From contig NZ_VTXI01000008.1 in the NCBI RefSeq assembly GCF_013114545.1, positions 124,001 to 188,000 on the forward strand: a stretch of 64,000 nt of DNA, written 5' to 3'. This document shows, in pieces, positions 8,457 to 17,911 of the stretch (its first letter is position 1; the number at the start of each line of letters is the position of its first letter). Under the pieces are notes generated by a model. The model worked only from the letters and a program-made list of their open reading frames with translations. It had not been told where the DNA came from and searched no databases. Source of the stretch: Vibrio sp. RE86. Its GTDB lineage: Bacteria; Pseudomonadota; Gammaproteobacteria; Enterobacterales; Vibrionaceae. Both the position numbers and the translations under genes were made by a program.

Positions 8457-9641
8457 TTAGTGCTGAGAGTTAACTTCTGCTCCGCTCTCAACACTTACTG
8501 ACTTCTTTGGTAAAGACACATGCAGTAAGAAGTAACCAAGCAACGCGGCAGTCGTTGAGCCCATCAAGATACCAAGACGCGCATAGGTATCAAATTCTGC
8601 ATTCACCGTACCAAACGCTAGCGATGAGATGAAGATAGACATCGTAAAGCCGATACCACACAACACTGATACTGCGAAGATATGCATAAAGTTTACTCCT
8701 TCAGGAAGCTTAGCTACACCTGACTTCACCGCAACCCAACTGAATGAGAAGATACCCAGTGGCTTACCAACCAACAGACCAAGAGCAATGCCCAAAGGAA
8801 GCGCTGAGCCTAGGCTAGATAGCGATACGCCTTCCAGTGAGATACCCGCGTTTGCAAATGCAAACAGAGGAAGAATACCAAATGCCACGTATGGATGAAG
8901 CGCGTGCTCCATGTGTTTAAGCGGCGAGTGTTCCCCTTTCTTGCCCTGTAGTGGGATAGCAAAGCCAATCACAACACCAGCAAGAGTCGCGTGTACACCA
9001 GACTTCAATACCGCGAACCATAGAATCGCACCAACGATCATATATGGTGTCAAGCTGGTCACTTTCTTAGCATTGAGTATGAATAGTGCCGCTGTCATGG
9101 CGAAACCAACCGCAAGCGCTGTTGTTGAAAGATCACCTGTGTAGAACAGAGCGATAATTACAACGACACCTAAGTCATCAATAATTGCTAGCGCTAGAAG
9201 GAAAACCTTTAAGCTAACAGGAACACGATTACCCAATAGCGCCATAATACCCAATGCAAACGCAATGTCCGTTGCAGCAGGAATAGCCCAACCCGAAATA
9301 GCCTGCGCATCACCGTAGTTGAATGCGACATAAACTAATGCTGGAGCCAACATACCACCCACGGCAGCAATTGCAGGGAAGATAGCCGTCTCTTTTGATT
9401 TTAGAGCACCTTCTAAAAGCTCACGCTTTACTTCTAAGCCAATAAGTAGGAAGAACACTGCCATTAGGCCATCGTTGATCCAGTGTGAGACCGACATGCC
9501 TAATACGTAGGTGTATAGGAAGCCCTGATATGCCTCGTAAAGATCTGTGTTTGCGATTGTCATAGCGATTGCGGCTGCAATAACTAGTAGGATGCCACCA
9601 GCGGACTCCATTTTGAAAAAATCGCGAATAATATCATTCAT
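8457..9641 (-). CDS. nhaA: Na+/H+ antiporter NhaA
   Basis: 394 residues, about 12 transmembrane helices. It exchanges Na+ (or Li+) for H+ at the inner membrane, important for marine organisms at alkaline pH. Diagnostic stretches: [38 protein letters not shown] and [23 protein letters not shown] and the DD pair hold the acidic residues (D133, D163/D164 in E. coli numbering) that bind Na+ and protons. Length and motif order are normal for the family. Monocistronic; AAGGGC lies seven bases before the ATG. A possible promoter in the minus strand upstream is TTGATC - 16 bp - TATTCT. Confidence 0.97.
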   Translation of the reverse strand: MNDIIRDFFKMESAGGILLVIAAAIAMTIANTDLYEAYQGFLYTYVLGMSVSHWINDGLMAVFFLLIGLEVKRELLEGALKSKETAIFPAIAAVGGMLAPALVYVAFNYGDAQAISGWAIPAATDIAFALGIMALLGNRVPVSLKVFLLALAIIDDLGVVVIIALFYTGDLSTTALAVGFAMTAALFILNAKKVTSLTPYMIVGAILWFAVLKSGVHATLAGVVIGFAIPLQGKKGEHSPLKHMEHALHPYVAFGILPLFAFANAGISLEGVSLSSLGSALPLGIALGLLVGKPLGIFSFSWVAVKSGVAKLPEGVNFMHIFAVSVLCGIGFTMSIFISSLAFGTVNAEFDTYARLGILMGSTTAALLGYFLLHVSLPKKSVSVESGAEVNSQH

Positions 9642-9838
9642 GATATTGCCCTTATATTTATTATGTTAATAAGCGATTAACAAAGAATACAAATGAGTTT
9701 ATAGAGATCAATAACCTAAGAATAATCGCTTGTTTAGTTCTTAAACTTCGGTTTTTCCGATGTAAATCTTTCTAATAGCATTAATTTTCCTTAAATAATT
9801 ATAGGCAAAAACTAAAAATTTCCACATAAAAACGAAAA

Positions 9839-9867
9839 AGCCACCTCTCAAATAGTGAGAAGTGGCT
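9839..9867 (-). terminator. Terminator of the lipocalin/ABC operon
   Basis: On the minus strand AGCCACTTCTCA pairs with TGAGAGGTGGCT (one mismatch), followed by TTTTT. It lies 35 bases after the stop of the gene at 9902. Confidence 0.85.
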
Positions 9868-9901
9868 AAGTTCTTATCGCGATGCTATCTACTTGATAAA
9901 T

Positions 9902-11023
9902 CTAGTAGCCTGTCAGTTGCATGAAGCCTCTCGCCTCATGCGTTCCTTTCGTTGCGATTGGCCCTTCCCAGTATGGAATGATAAATGGTAGCCATAAATT
10001 CTGGTTCATCACGCTGGTTGTTATATTTACACCGTATTGAGGTACTTCAACGGACCATTGAAGGGGAACTGATTTCCCGTTGGCCAAAACAGTTTGCTGG
10101 ATAGGTTCCATGATGATTTGGTCGTGAGACAGGTTTACAACTTTACCGTCATTCGTCGCCAATGTTCCAAAGCGAAAAGGTAATTGCTCATCTTGTCGAT
10201 ACTGGCTGATCGAAAGGGTCGTCTCTTCATCTAAATGAATGACAAGCCAATCCCAACCTTGCTGACCTTGAGCAAGTAACCCACTCCCCCACTCTTTACT
10301 TAGCCATCCTTGTCCCGAGACTGGCACAATGTTATTCGGGCCTAGATTTAGCTCACCACGAACACTAATAAAAGGAGAGAGAATATTATGGGAAGCTACC
10401 GGCAATAGATCATGCTTTTTAACGTAGCCGCGCTCTCCGGGAATAACTAAAGGCCCTTTGGCTGTTGATTTGAGTTGAATGCCAAAAGTATCCGTTTCAG
10501 CAACAAGGAGGCCAGGAAATGGTGTTTTACCTAGAGAACGCCAGTACCAGTTGTCAATCCAAAGTCTGAAAGGCTGAGTAGTGATACCCGCTTGCCCAAT
10601 ACCACCACGAGAGATGCGCTGCTCGCTCCACACCTGGTCTTTATGTGTTATCGCAACATGAGCAATATAAAGCTGGGAGTTAAGCCAGCCAGGAAGGTCG
10701 CGGTCATCATTAGCAATTCGAAAGTAGCTCCATTGAACACCGTATTTCTCACCTTGCTTATCCGAGACGTTGGCGAAAAAGTGCAGCCATCCATGCTGGA
10801 AGTTACTGTGAAAGCCAAAGTCACGAGGTAGGATGACCGGATTATCTGGTAAAACAGGTTCAAAGACCTTATTACTAGATACACGCAGCACACTGCTGAC
10901 TTCATTGTCAGTAACAGGTTCTGGAGCAGAGAGAATTGAGTGGTAAAGCGCTGCTAATATGGCTATCGATACTGCAACAATTCCGTATGTAACAACACCT
11001 AACTTCTTTACCAACTTTCTCAT
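9902..11023 (-). CDS. AttH/CrtC-like lipocalin-fold protein, membrane-anchored
   Basis: 373 residues. An N-terminal transmembrane anchor (about residues 8-30) or uncleaved signal, then a large beta-rich domain of the AttH / carotenoid 1,2-hydratase-like family: LPRDFGFHSNFQHGWLHFFA at the start of the domain, GYVKKHDLLP, and the GQGWLSKEWGSG motif with its W-x-D/E-x-E pattern. Family members with this context are predicted lipid-processing or lipid-binding proteins and are not proven carotenoid enzymes; no carotenoid genes are nearby. The ATG follows directly on the TAA of the ABC permease gene, so it is co-translated with it. It probably handles the substrate of that transporter on the periplasmic side. 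Confidence 0.8.
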   Translation of the reverse strand: MRKLVKKLGVVTYGIVAVSIAILAALYHSILSAPEPVTDNEVSSVLRVSSNKVFEPVLPDNPVILPRDFGFHSNFQHGWLHFFANVSDKQGEKYGVQWSYFRIANDDRDLPGWLNSQLYIAHVAITHKDQVWSEQRISRGGIGQAGITTQPFRLWIDNWYWRSLGKTPFPGLLVAETDTFGIQLKSTAKGPLVIPGERGYVKKHDLLPVASHNILSPFISVRGELNLGPNNIVPVSGQGWLSKEWGSGLLAQGQQGWDWLVIHLDEETTLSISQYRQDEQLPFRFGTLATNDGKVVNLSHDQIIMEPIQQTVLANGKSVPLQWSVEVPQYGVNITTSVMNQNLWLPFIIPYWEGPIATKGTHEARGFMQLTGY

Positions 11024-13477
11024 TTATAGCGAATCCCTTAATGCTTTCATCGGTGTACTGCGAATCATCCTTATCACAGGGATGGCTCCTGCCACCATTA
11101 ACGACAACATGGCTATCATGGCCGTTTGAAGATATTCACCTGGAATGAACTGAATTTCCATCGTCCACCCAAATGATTGCTTGATAATAATGTCTACAAC
11201 CAGCCGCGCGAGTGCTAAACCCAGTGGCATAGCAATTAGCAAAGCAATGGCGCCAAATACAAACAACTGCAGGCTCCCGACCAGTATTAGCTCGCGCCCA
11301 GACATACCCACACAGCGTAACAAGGCGATATGTTTTTGCCTCGAGACTTCCCCACCGACAGTCGCGAAGAAGATACCAAACACTGCTATCACAAGCGTTA
11401 TATTCCCCAAGGTATCTGCGATCGAGAAGGTTCGATCGAAGACCTTCATCGCTTGGTTATGAATATGGCTATTATCAAATACACGTTCAGAGTCAATTCT
11501 AAACACAGCTTCCAGTCGACGTTTCAATCCTATCGGGCTCACGCCGTCGTTAAGTACTGTACCTAGAGCAACGCTGCCGCTTCCGGCGAATGCGTAAAGC
11601 CAGTTTCTGTGTGATAAAAGTACTTGGTTGTATGGATTGCCATAATCGTAATACACCCCTACCACTTGCCAGCCATGACCTAACTTACCTGATAGATCGA
11701 TGTAATCACCTGGCCTAATATCTAGCTTCAGGGCCATAGATTCGCTGATCATGACACCTTTTGAATGATGAAGGTGATACCAATAGTTAGGTACACCTAA
11801 CTTGACAGTTAACGCCTCTAGTTCACCTTCTGAAGCCCCAGTACTAACGACTTGAAGTGCGCCTTTTTCTGTAGAGAGCTCTTTCTCCCAGCGCCACCAA
11901 ACTGACTCTACCTCTGGTTGTTTTGATAGCCATGAGCTCATTCGCGCAGCTGCACTATTGTTTGGATAGATGTAAAGATCAGCCGCAAGACGCTGGCTTA
12001 ACCACTTATCTGTAGTGTCACGGAAACTGCCCACCATGGTTTCAACACCAATATTTGCAGCCATCGCGAGCATGAAAGCCATTGTTGCAACACCACGGTA
12101 GCTCATGCTCGCAGCAGCATCTGCAAAGAACCAACGGACTTTTACCCAACGCAGCGTATAAGAGAAACTTTCAAAGACTTTCCAAACGATAAATGGCGTA
12201 AACAGTGCAACACTAAGTAGCATTAGAGCAATGATTGCAAAGCCCGACTCTTGAGTCTGAGGTGCTTGGTAAATAGCCACGGCCGCAACGCAGAGCGCAC
12301 ACGCAATTAACGCTTGAATGGTAAATTCTGCGCCCGTAAATCGAATCAAAGATAGTCTTGTTGTTAATCGTGATGGTTGAGAGCGCAGTAGGCGAACTAG
12401 TGGCCAAGCACAGGCCACAATCGCACCAATTGTTGACAAATAAAGGCTATATAAACTTGTTTCTAAGCTCCACTCGATCGAGAGGCCGACATTGGCATCA
12501 TAAAGATCACCCAAGCTAGCAGAGACCGCTGGAATAAGCTGGCCTGCAAGTAACATCCCAAGAGCGTTACCACAGATCCAACTGATGAGTACAAGGAAAA
12601 CCAACTCAAGTAAAAGCGCTTGCGCTAATTGCCAACCAGACACACCCGTTTGGCGAAGAATACCAACCAATCGCTGACGCTGAGTTAAAGAAAGCGACAT
12701 CGCTTGATAGAAAATGAAAAGCCCAACGAGGAAAGCTAGCATCCCCATCGCACTTAAATTCATGTGAAAAGCTTGAGTTAACGACTCTAGTTCGGCACGA
12801 GAGCTGCGTTTTAGCTCCATACCATTTGGCAGCATAGATTTGAGCTTTGCCACCTTTTCTGCAGGCATATCGCCACATGCGATTGTTGAGATACCAGCAC
12901 TTCGCTCCAACATTCTTAGCAGCGCCATATCGGCTAAAATACGCGTGCCGTTAATCAAACCATTTTTATCAACAGCGACTGGCCCTAATTTAGTGCCATC
13001 AACCAAAGAAATGGAGTCACCATCTTTCCAGTTCATATGATGAGCGAGATCACTACTGATAAGCACTGGATATGGCGGTTGCATGAGAGCAAATGTGGCG
13101 ATGTCTTTTAGTAAAACACCAGGCTGGAATCGAGTGAGTGCAGCAGGGTCAATCCCGACCAGCATGAACTCTCCGCCAGAGACGGTCTCAACTCTTAAAG
13201 TTTCGAAAGGCGCGCACTGGTGAAAACCATCTCGACGAAGCTGAATATAAAAGCCTTGAGGGATCTTGTTGGTCGCATGCTTAGGACGGATTCGATATGG
13301 GAGAGGGTTTGAGAAAAGCTTCTCACCATGCTCATAGCTTTGGCGAGCATGATTGTTTATAGAACTTACGCCAACCAGTAGCGAAACGCCTAGAGTAAGG
13401 CCAAGCCAGACAAGAAGGATTTGAAACGGGTAACGTCTGTAGTGACCAAGTAGCGCTTTAACTACGGGCCATAACAT
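11024..13477 (-). CDS. FtsX/MacB-type ABC permease (large, two FtsX domains)
   Basis: 817 residues from ATG 13477 ([20 protein letters not shown]), which fits the ABC permease start; 19 upstream codons in the same frame overlap the ATPase gene and are unlikely to be used. There is one N-terminal membrane helix, a periplasmic domain, three helices (about residues 245-350), a second periplasmic part and three C-terminal helices with the FtsX signature (GEVSRQKHIALLRCVGMSG). This is the two-module form (YbbP/AttF-G-like) predicted to extract or export lipids or lipoproteins. It overlaps the ATPase gene by 20 bp and abuts the lipocalin gene with no gap. Confidence 0.88.
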   Translation of the reverse strand: MLWPVVKALLGHYRRYPFQILLVWLGLTLGVSLLVGVSSINNHARQSYEHGEKLFSNPLPYRIRPKHATNKIPQGFYIQLRRDGFHQCAPFETLRVETVSGGEFMLVGIDPAALTRFQPGVLLKDIATFALMQPPYPVLISSDLAHHMNWKDGDSISLVDGTKLGPVAVDKNGLINGTRILADMALLRMLERSAGISTIACGDMPAEKVAKLKSMLPNGMELKRSSRAELESLTQAFHMNLSAMGMLAFLVGLFIFYQAMSLSLTQRQRLVGILRQTGVSGWQLAQALLLELVFLVLISWICGNALGMLLAGQLIPAVSASLGDLYDANVGLSIEWSLETSLYSLYLSTIGAIVACAWPLVRLLRSQPSRLTTRLSLIRFTGAEFTIQALIACALCVAAVAIYQAPQTQESGFAIIALMLLSVALFTPFIVWKVFESFSYTLRWVKVRWFFADAAASMSYRGVATMAFMLAMAANIGVETMVGSFRDTTDKWLSQRLAADLYIYPNNSAAARMSSWLSKQPEVESVWWRWEKELSTEKGALQVVSTGASEGELEALTVKLGVPNYWYHLHHSKGVMISESMALKLDIRPGDYIDLSGKLGHGWQVVGVYYDYGNPYNQVLLSHRNWLYAFAGSGSVALGTVLNDGVSPIGLKRRLEAVFRIDSERVFDNSHIHNQAMKVFDRTFSIADTLGNITLVIAVFGIFFATVGGEVSRQKHIALLRCVGMSGRELILVGSLQLFVFGAIALLIAMPLGLALARLVVDIIIKQSFGWTMEIQFIPGEYLQTAMIAMLSLMVAGAIPVIRMIRSTPMKALRDSL

Positions 13478-14129
13478 GAAGTAACCCTCCTTGAAGCCTA
13501 ATCTTGCCTTCCATGTGTTCCGCAACACGTTCACTGTGAGTCACTAACAGCAACGTACACTCTAGCTGTTTAGTCAGCGTAGTTAAAAGACGCATCACCG
13601 CTTCAGCATTTCGCTCATCAAGGCTACCCGTTGGCTCATCCGCCAGAAGGATTTTTGGCTCCATATACAGAGCACGAGCAATCGCGGCACGCTGTTGTTG
13701 GCCACCAGACACTTCTTCAGGATAACGGCCAAGTAAAGGCATAAGATCAAGCGCAGACAAAATCTGGCGCCACAAACCTTGGTCCTCTGGTAGTCCTTTT
13801 AGCTGACGACAAAAACGAATATTATCTGCGACATTCAGCGTTGGTAAGAGGTTGAATTGCTGGAAGATAAGACCGATGTTATTGCGGCGGTAGGCTGTAC
13901 GTTTGGTTTCAGCCACATCGTGCATAGAGAAGTTAGGAAAGAGTACCTCGCCAGAATCGACGGTATCAAGGCCAGCAATGAGGTTGAGAAGCGTACTTTT
14001 TCCAGAGCCACTTTCTCCCATTAAAGCGATTTGCTCACCTTGTTTTAATGTTAACTCAGCACCTTGTAAAACGGGGTGAAATTCACCGCCATCCACATAG
14101 CCTTTACACAGGTCTGTTAGTTGTAACAT
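13458..14129 (-). CDS. LolD/MacB-type ABC transporter ATPase
   Basis: 223 residues. Walker [10 protein letters not shown] (about residues 38-46), Q-loop [10 protein letters not shown], signature [15 protein letters not shown], Walker [13 protein letters not shown] and the H-loop VTHS. It powers the FtsX-type permease that overlaps its 3' end. First gene of the three-gene operon ATPase - permease - AttH-like lipocalin. The combination recalls the attEFGH arrangement. The substrate is unknown. Confidence 0.92.
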   Translation of the reverse strand: MLQLTDLCKGYVDGGEFHPVLQGAELTLKQGEQIALMGESGSGKSTLLNLIAGLDTVDSGEVLFPNFSMHDVAETKRTAYRRNNIGLIFQQFNLLPTLNVADNIRFCRQLKGLPEDQGLWRQILSALDLMPLLGRYPEEVSGGQQQRAAIARALYMEPKILLADEPTGSLDERNAEAVMRLLTTLTKQLECTLLLVTHSERVAEHMEGKIRLQGGLLHVMARS

Positions 14130-14251
14130 CGATTCTCTCGTTTACTTCAAAATAGGAGTGTGAATCTACACTAAATCACGCTTTCAAGGAAGCAATTTGG
14201 ATTCCAGATCACAAGATATGCATCAAAACACACCCTACACTCGTTCAATGT

Positions 14252-15622
14252 CTAACTTTCGATCAAATTACGAATCCATTTACGTGTATTCATACGATAA
14301 AGCGAACCAAACCATTTAATCAATTCCTCGGCCAAAAACAGAACGTAAATCCACTCTGGCGGCCAACCTAAACCAATCGCAGCAAACGCAGCCAACGGAA
14401 TCCCAATCAACCATTGAGCAACCAGATCTTGGTATAGACAGAATTTAACGTCGCCCCCAGCACGAAGCACACCAACAATCGTCATAATCGGAACTGAACG
14501 TAGCACGATACCAATACTCATGACGATCATGAATTTCTCTGACAATAAACGAGTTTCCGCCGTCAACGCACTAAATGCATCAAGTACTAAACCTTGAACA
14601 ACGAACAACAGACCTGCAACGACGATACCAATAAACACACTTAGAATTGTTACGCCTATTGCTTGGTAGTAAACCGCATCGTAGTTCTTGGCGCCGATTT
14701 GATTTCCGACCAAAACCGCTGCCGCGTTAGACAAGCCAATCAATAGGGCTAACGCGATCGATTCAACCGGTGACATAACCGAAAGTGCAGCTAAACCTTG
14801 TACGCCCGATTGCCCCATAATGGCGTGATAAGCAAACAGACCACCAGCCCACGCTAAGAAGTTGAATGTCGTAGGTAAAGACAAACGTAAGAACTTGGCT
14901 ACCCTCTCCCACTCTAGAACGTTGCGAATATCTGTCATACCAAAAGCAAGCAGGTGTTTTTTCGCATAGAGATAGCCAAATAGCGTTGCAACCTCGATAG
15001 CACCACTCAATACCGTCGCAATTGCCGCACCTTTAATGCCCATCGGTGGCAAACCAAACTTGCCGAAGATAAATACCCAGTTCAAAAAAATGTTCGACAC
15101 GATACCGATGCCACTAAAGAAAGTGCTGATACCTGGTTTGTGCATTGCTCGTAAGCCTACCGACATACTTGCTACACACGCAACAGCAAACATAGTCACC
15201 GAGGTAATCACTAGGTAGTCGCTACCAAGTTGATTCACTTCAGGGTCATTGGTGGCAAGCCCCATGATTTGACTAGGGAATAGAATAAAGAGAAGTGCAG
15301 TCAACGCAGCAAACACCGTACACACAAGCCATGTTAAGGCGGTACTTTCACGGACACCTTGTCGATTGCTAGCTCCCCAATACTGGGCTGTCAGTAGCGC
15401 TCCACCTGTGGTGACTCCGACTAACATAATTGTCGTAACGAACGTTGCCCTCGCAGCCACACCCACAGCGGCAATCTCAGCTTCACCAAGCTGACCGAGC
15501 ATCAGCACATCAACCAAGCTGCGGCTTGAAAACATAATGCTTTGTAGCGTGATCGGCATAGCGATCGCAATCAAACGACGTAGAAAATCACCACGAGTAT
15601 GGTGTAAAACATTAGCAAGCAT
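14252..15622 (-). CDS. MATE-family multidrug/Na+ efflux protein
   Basis: 456 residues, about 12 helices in two halves. Visible MATE signatures: LIAIAMPITLQSIMFSSRSLVDVLMLGQLGE at the N-terminus (start of the first bundle) and the second-half motif LLIGLSNAAAVLVGNQIGAKNYD. Exports cationic drugs in exchange for Na+ or H+ at the inner membrane. The ATG at 15622 begins MLANVLHHTRGDFLRR. Divergent from the SDR gene; no other gene in the unit. Vibrio genomes carry several MATE paralogues (NorM, VcmA-like), and I cannot say which this is. Confidence 0.9.
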   Translation of the reverse strand: MLANVLHHTRGDFLRRLIAIAMPITLQSIMFSSRSLVDVLMLGQLGEAEIAAVGVAARATFVTTIMLVGVTTGGALLTAQYWGASNRQGVRESTALTWLVCTVFAALTALLFILFPSQIMGLATNDPEVNQLGSDYLVITSVTMFAVACVASMSVGLRAMHKPGISTFFSGIGIVSNIFLNWVFIFGKFGLPPMGIKGAAIATVLSGAIEVATLFGYLYAKKHLLAFGMTDIRNVLEWERVAKFLRLSLPTTFNFLAWAGGLFAYHAIMGQSGVQGLAALSVMSPVESIALALLIGLSNAAAVLVGNQIGAKNYDAVYYQAIGVTILSVFIGIVVAGLLFVVQGLVLDAFSALTAETRLLSEKFMIVMSIGIVLRSVPIMTIVGVLRAGGDVKFCLYQDLVAQWLIGIPLAAFAAIGLGWPPEWIYVLFLAEELIKWFGSLYRMNTRKWIRNLIES

Positions 15623-15793
15623 TGTGACAACGCACCTCTAGATACAAGGATTTGATACTACGCCAATTAAACGATTGTTCTGATTAAGAAACCTAAGTCG
15701 TGACTTATCTTGGTTAGTATGAAATAAAGACAATTAACGGTCGGTTATTATACGCACGCTTTTGCTGTGAAACCATTAAAATGATAGGGACTC

Positions 15794-17230
15794 ATGATGA
15801 AAAAAGTGTTGGTTCTAGGCGCATCAGGTTACGTTGGCTCCCAGCTCCTCAATTTATTGTGTCAGCAAGGTTTTGAAGTAACCGCAGCTTCGCGCCAATT
15901 AGAGTATCTTAAGGCGCGAGTCCTGCCCCAGTCCAATCTAACCATGTCTTATCTCGACTTGGCGGACAAAGCGGCAACAATAGAGCTTGTTTCTCAATTC
16001 GATCTTGTCTACTTTCTTGTACACGGTATGGCCCACGGTCATGACTTCCTCGACTATGAAGTCTCGCTTGCTGAAAACTTTAAAGATGCTCTCGCTCAAA
16101 GCAGTGTCAAACACGTTATTTACCTCAGCGCGATCCAACCTCAAACGGGTGACTCTAATCACTTGAAAGCTCGCCGTATGACTGGGGATATTATTCGCAA
16201 AGCTGGTGTACCCGTCACTGAGCTTAGAGCAGGTGTGATCATCGGCCCTGGTTCAGCGGCTTTTGAGATAATGCGTGATTTCGTTTATAACCTGCCAATC
16301 TTGATTACGCCTAAGTGGGTCGACTCAAAAGCAAATCCAATTGCGCTCTCTAACTTGAATCACTATTTGATTTCATTGGCGAAAGAGAGCCCAACAAGCC
16401 ACGATATTTTTGAGGTTGGCGGCCCTGATACCCTAACGTACCGTGAACAGTTCGAGGTGATCGGTCGAGCCGTCGACAAACCAGTCAAGATTATCCCAAC
16501 TCAGTTACTTACACCTAAAATGGCTTCTCGTTGGTTAGGCATTGTTACCTCTGTGCCTTCAAGTATTGGTAGTGCCCTACTTTCTGGTCTCGAGCATGAC
16601 TTCATTGCCGATTCAGAGCGCATTCGTCATAAATACCCTCAAGCCATGATCCCCTTTGTCCAGATGGTCACCGAAAGTATTCAAAGTGAAGGAACGTTTG
16701 TACGAAGCAATGTATGGGGTTTTGACCCGGGCGCTCTTGCTCGCTGGCAACCGGGTTACGGCTATTATCCTAAACAGACAGGCGCATCCATCGACACTCA
16801 TTTATCTTCCAGTGAGATTTGGCAAGTGGTTCGGAAAGTCGGAAGCCGCAAAGAGGGATACTTTTTTGCTAATATTTTGTGGCGAACACGAGAGTGGCTC
16901 GACATCTTCTTTGGAGGAGGTAAACCCATTCGCCGTTCACCTGAAGGACCAGAACTTAAAGTCGGTGACTACATCGATTCATGGAAAGTGATACGCTGCG
17001 AACAAGAAAAATTCATTTCTCTGTTGTTCGGCATGAAAGGTCCCGGTTTAGGCCGCTTAGAATTCAATATCGAAGACTTAGGTGACAAAAGACGTTTAAC
17101 GGTTACCGCTTGGTGGCATCCACAAGGCTTCAGAGGGTTACTCTATTGGTTCGCAATGATGCCAGCGCACCTGTTTATTTTTAAAGGAATGGTGAAAGCC
17201 ATAGTCCGCAAAGCAAAAGAGCTGCCTTAA
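15794..17230 (+). CDS. SDR-family NAD(P)-binding protein with DUF2867 domain
   Basis: 478 residues. Residues 1-290 are an atypical short-chain dehydrogenase: VLVLGASGYVGSQLLNLL binds the dinucleotide, and LVYFLVHGMAHGHDF and VIYLSAIQP follow as in NmrA/YtcB-like members. Residues about 325-478 are the DUF2867 domain (SSSEIWQVVRKVGSRKEGYFFANILWRTR), a START-like fold often fused to SDRs. Substrate unknown; no catalytic YxxxK is obvious, so it may be a binding protein or reductase of unusual mechanism. Two adjacent ATGs (15794, 15797) follow AGGGA; the second has better spacing. Ends in a terminator shared with the DUF2913 gene. Confidence 0.82.
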   Translation: MMKKVLVLGASGYVGSQLLNLLCQQGFEVTAASRQLEYLKARVLPQSNLTMSYLDLADKAATIELVSQFDLVYFLVHGMAHGHDFLDYEVSLAENFKDALAQSSVKHVIYLSAIQPQTGDSNHLKARRMTGDIIRKAGVPVTELRAGVIIGPGSAAFEIMRDFVYNLPILITPKWVDSKANPIALSNLNHYLISLAKESPTSHDIFEVGGPDTLTYREQFEVIGRAVDKPVKIIPTQLLTPKMASRWLGIVTSVPSSIGSALLSGLEHDFIADSERIRHKYPQAMIPFVQMVTESIQSEGTFVRSNVWGFDPGALARWQPGYGYYPKQTGASIDTHLSSSEIWQVVRKVGSRKEGYFFANILWRTREWLDIFFGGGKPIRRSPEGPELKVGDYIDSWKVIRCEQEKFISLLFGMKGPGLGRLEFNIEDLGDKRRLTVTAWWHPQGFRGLLYWFAMMPAHLFIFKGMVKAIVRKAKELP

Positions 17231-17244
17231 TTAAGCAGCTCTTT
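17216..17244. terminator. Bidirectional terminator between SDR-DUF2867 and DUF2913 genes
   Basis: AAAGAGCTGC / GCAGCTCTTT, a 10-bp perfect stem with a 9-nt loop that contains the TAA stop of the plus-strand gene. T-rich on the plus-strand exit. Confidence 0.8.
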
Positions 17245-17251
17245 GTTTCAT

Positions 17252-17911
17252 TTATACCGTTAGGCTAAGAGGAATTTCTGCCAGTTGGTCGCCTCGGTTG
17301 GCTGGGAATACAATGTACTCGCCGTGGTATTTCACGTTCGATTTGTAATCCGTCACCTTATGAACCATAAAGCCAGCAGCGGATGCTTTCTCGACAAAAT
17401 CAACATGGTGACCACGAACAAACCAGCTCATCGGTTTGACCATATCTTCACCATCAAAGCTGCTTTCACACTGCTCGGTACACATAGCTAGAGAGTTTGG
17501 GCCTTCGGTAAAGATTTGCACTTTGCCACAGCCGACCAACTCTTCCGATGTGGTCACTTCCCAACCCTGCTCTTCCATCATATCGATGAACACATTGATC
17601 TCATGATCTTTAATAATGCGATCGTCTTGTCCTTCAGGGAAGAACTCACTATAAAACTTAGAGATACGCTGAAAGATCTGCATCAAGCCAGCGTTGTTAC
17701 CTTTAGAACGTCCCGTTTTTTGCCAACGAATAAGATCGTCCGCGACAATACGAGGAAACTGCTGAGATTTAATTGCTTTCGTGATCCAACGAACCATAAA
17801 TAGGTTATTAGCTGTTGGTCCATTGGTTAAACGACCTGCTGCATGTTCTGCTGCTATATCGTTTAACGCCTTATTAACCAGTTTTTGTATTTCTACTGTG
17901 TATTGAGACAT
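17252..17911 (-). CDS. DUF2913 family protein
   Basis: 219 residues from ATG 17911 (MSQYTVEIQKLVNKALNDIA). A conserved cytoplasmic family of unknown function found in Vibrio and relatives; the KSQQFPRIVADDLIRWQKTGRSKG and TEQCESSFDGEDMV segments fit my memory of DUF2913. No signal peptide or membrane segment. The start overlaps the TAA stop of the upstream Bcr/CflA gene (TAATG), so it is translationally coupled to the efflux pump. A longer in-frame ORF reaching 17989 would overlap the pump gene and is not supported. Confidence 0.8.
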   Translation of the reverse strand: MSQYTVEIQKLVNKALNDIAAEHAAGRLTNGPTANNLFMVRWITKAIKSQQFPRIVADDLIRWQKTGRSKGNNAGLMQIFQRISKFYSEFFPEGQDDRIIKDHEINVFIDMMEEQGWEVTTSEELVGCGKVQIFTEGPNSLAMCTEQCESSFDGEDMVKPMSWFVRGHHVDFVEKASAAGFMVHKVTDYKSNVKYHGEYIVFPANRGDQLAEIPLSLTV

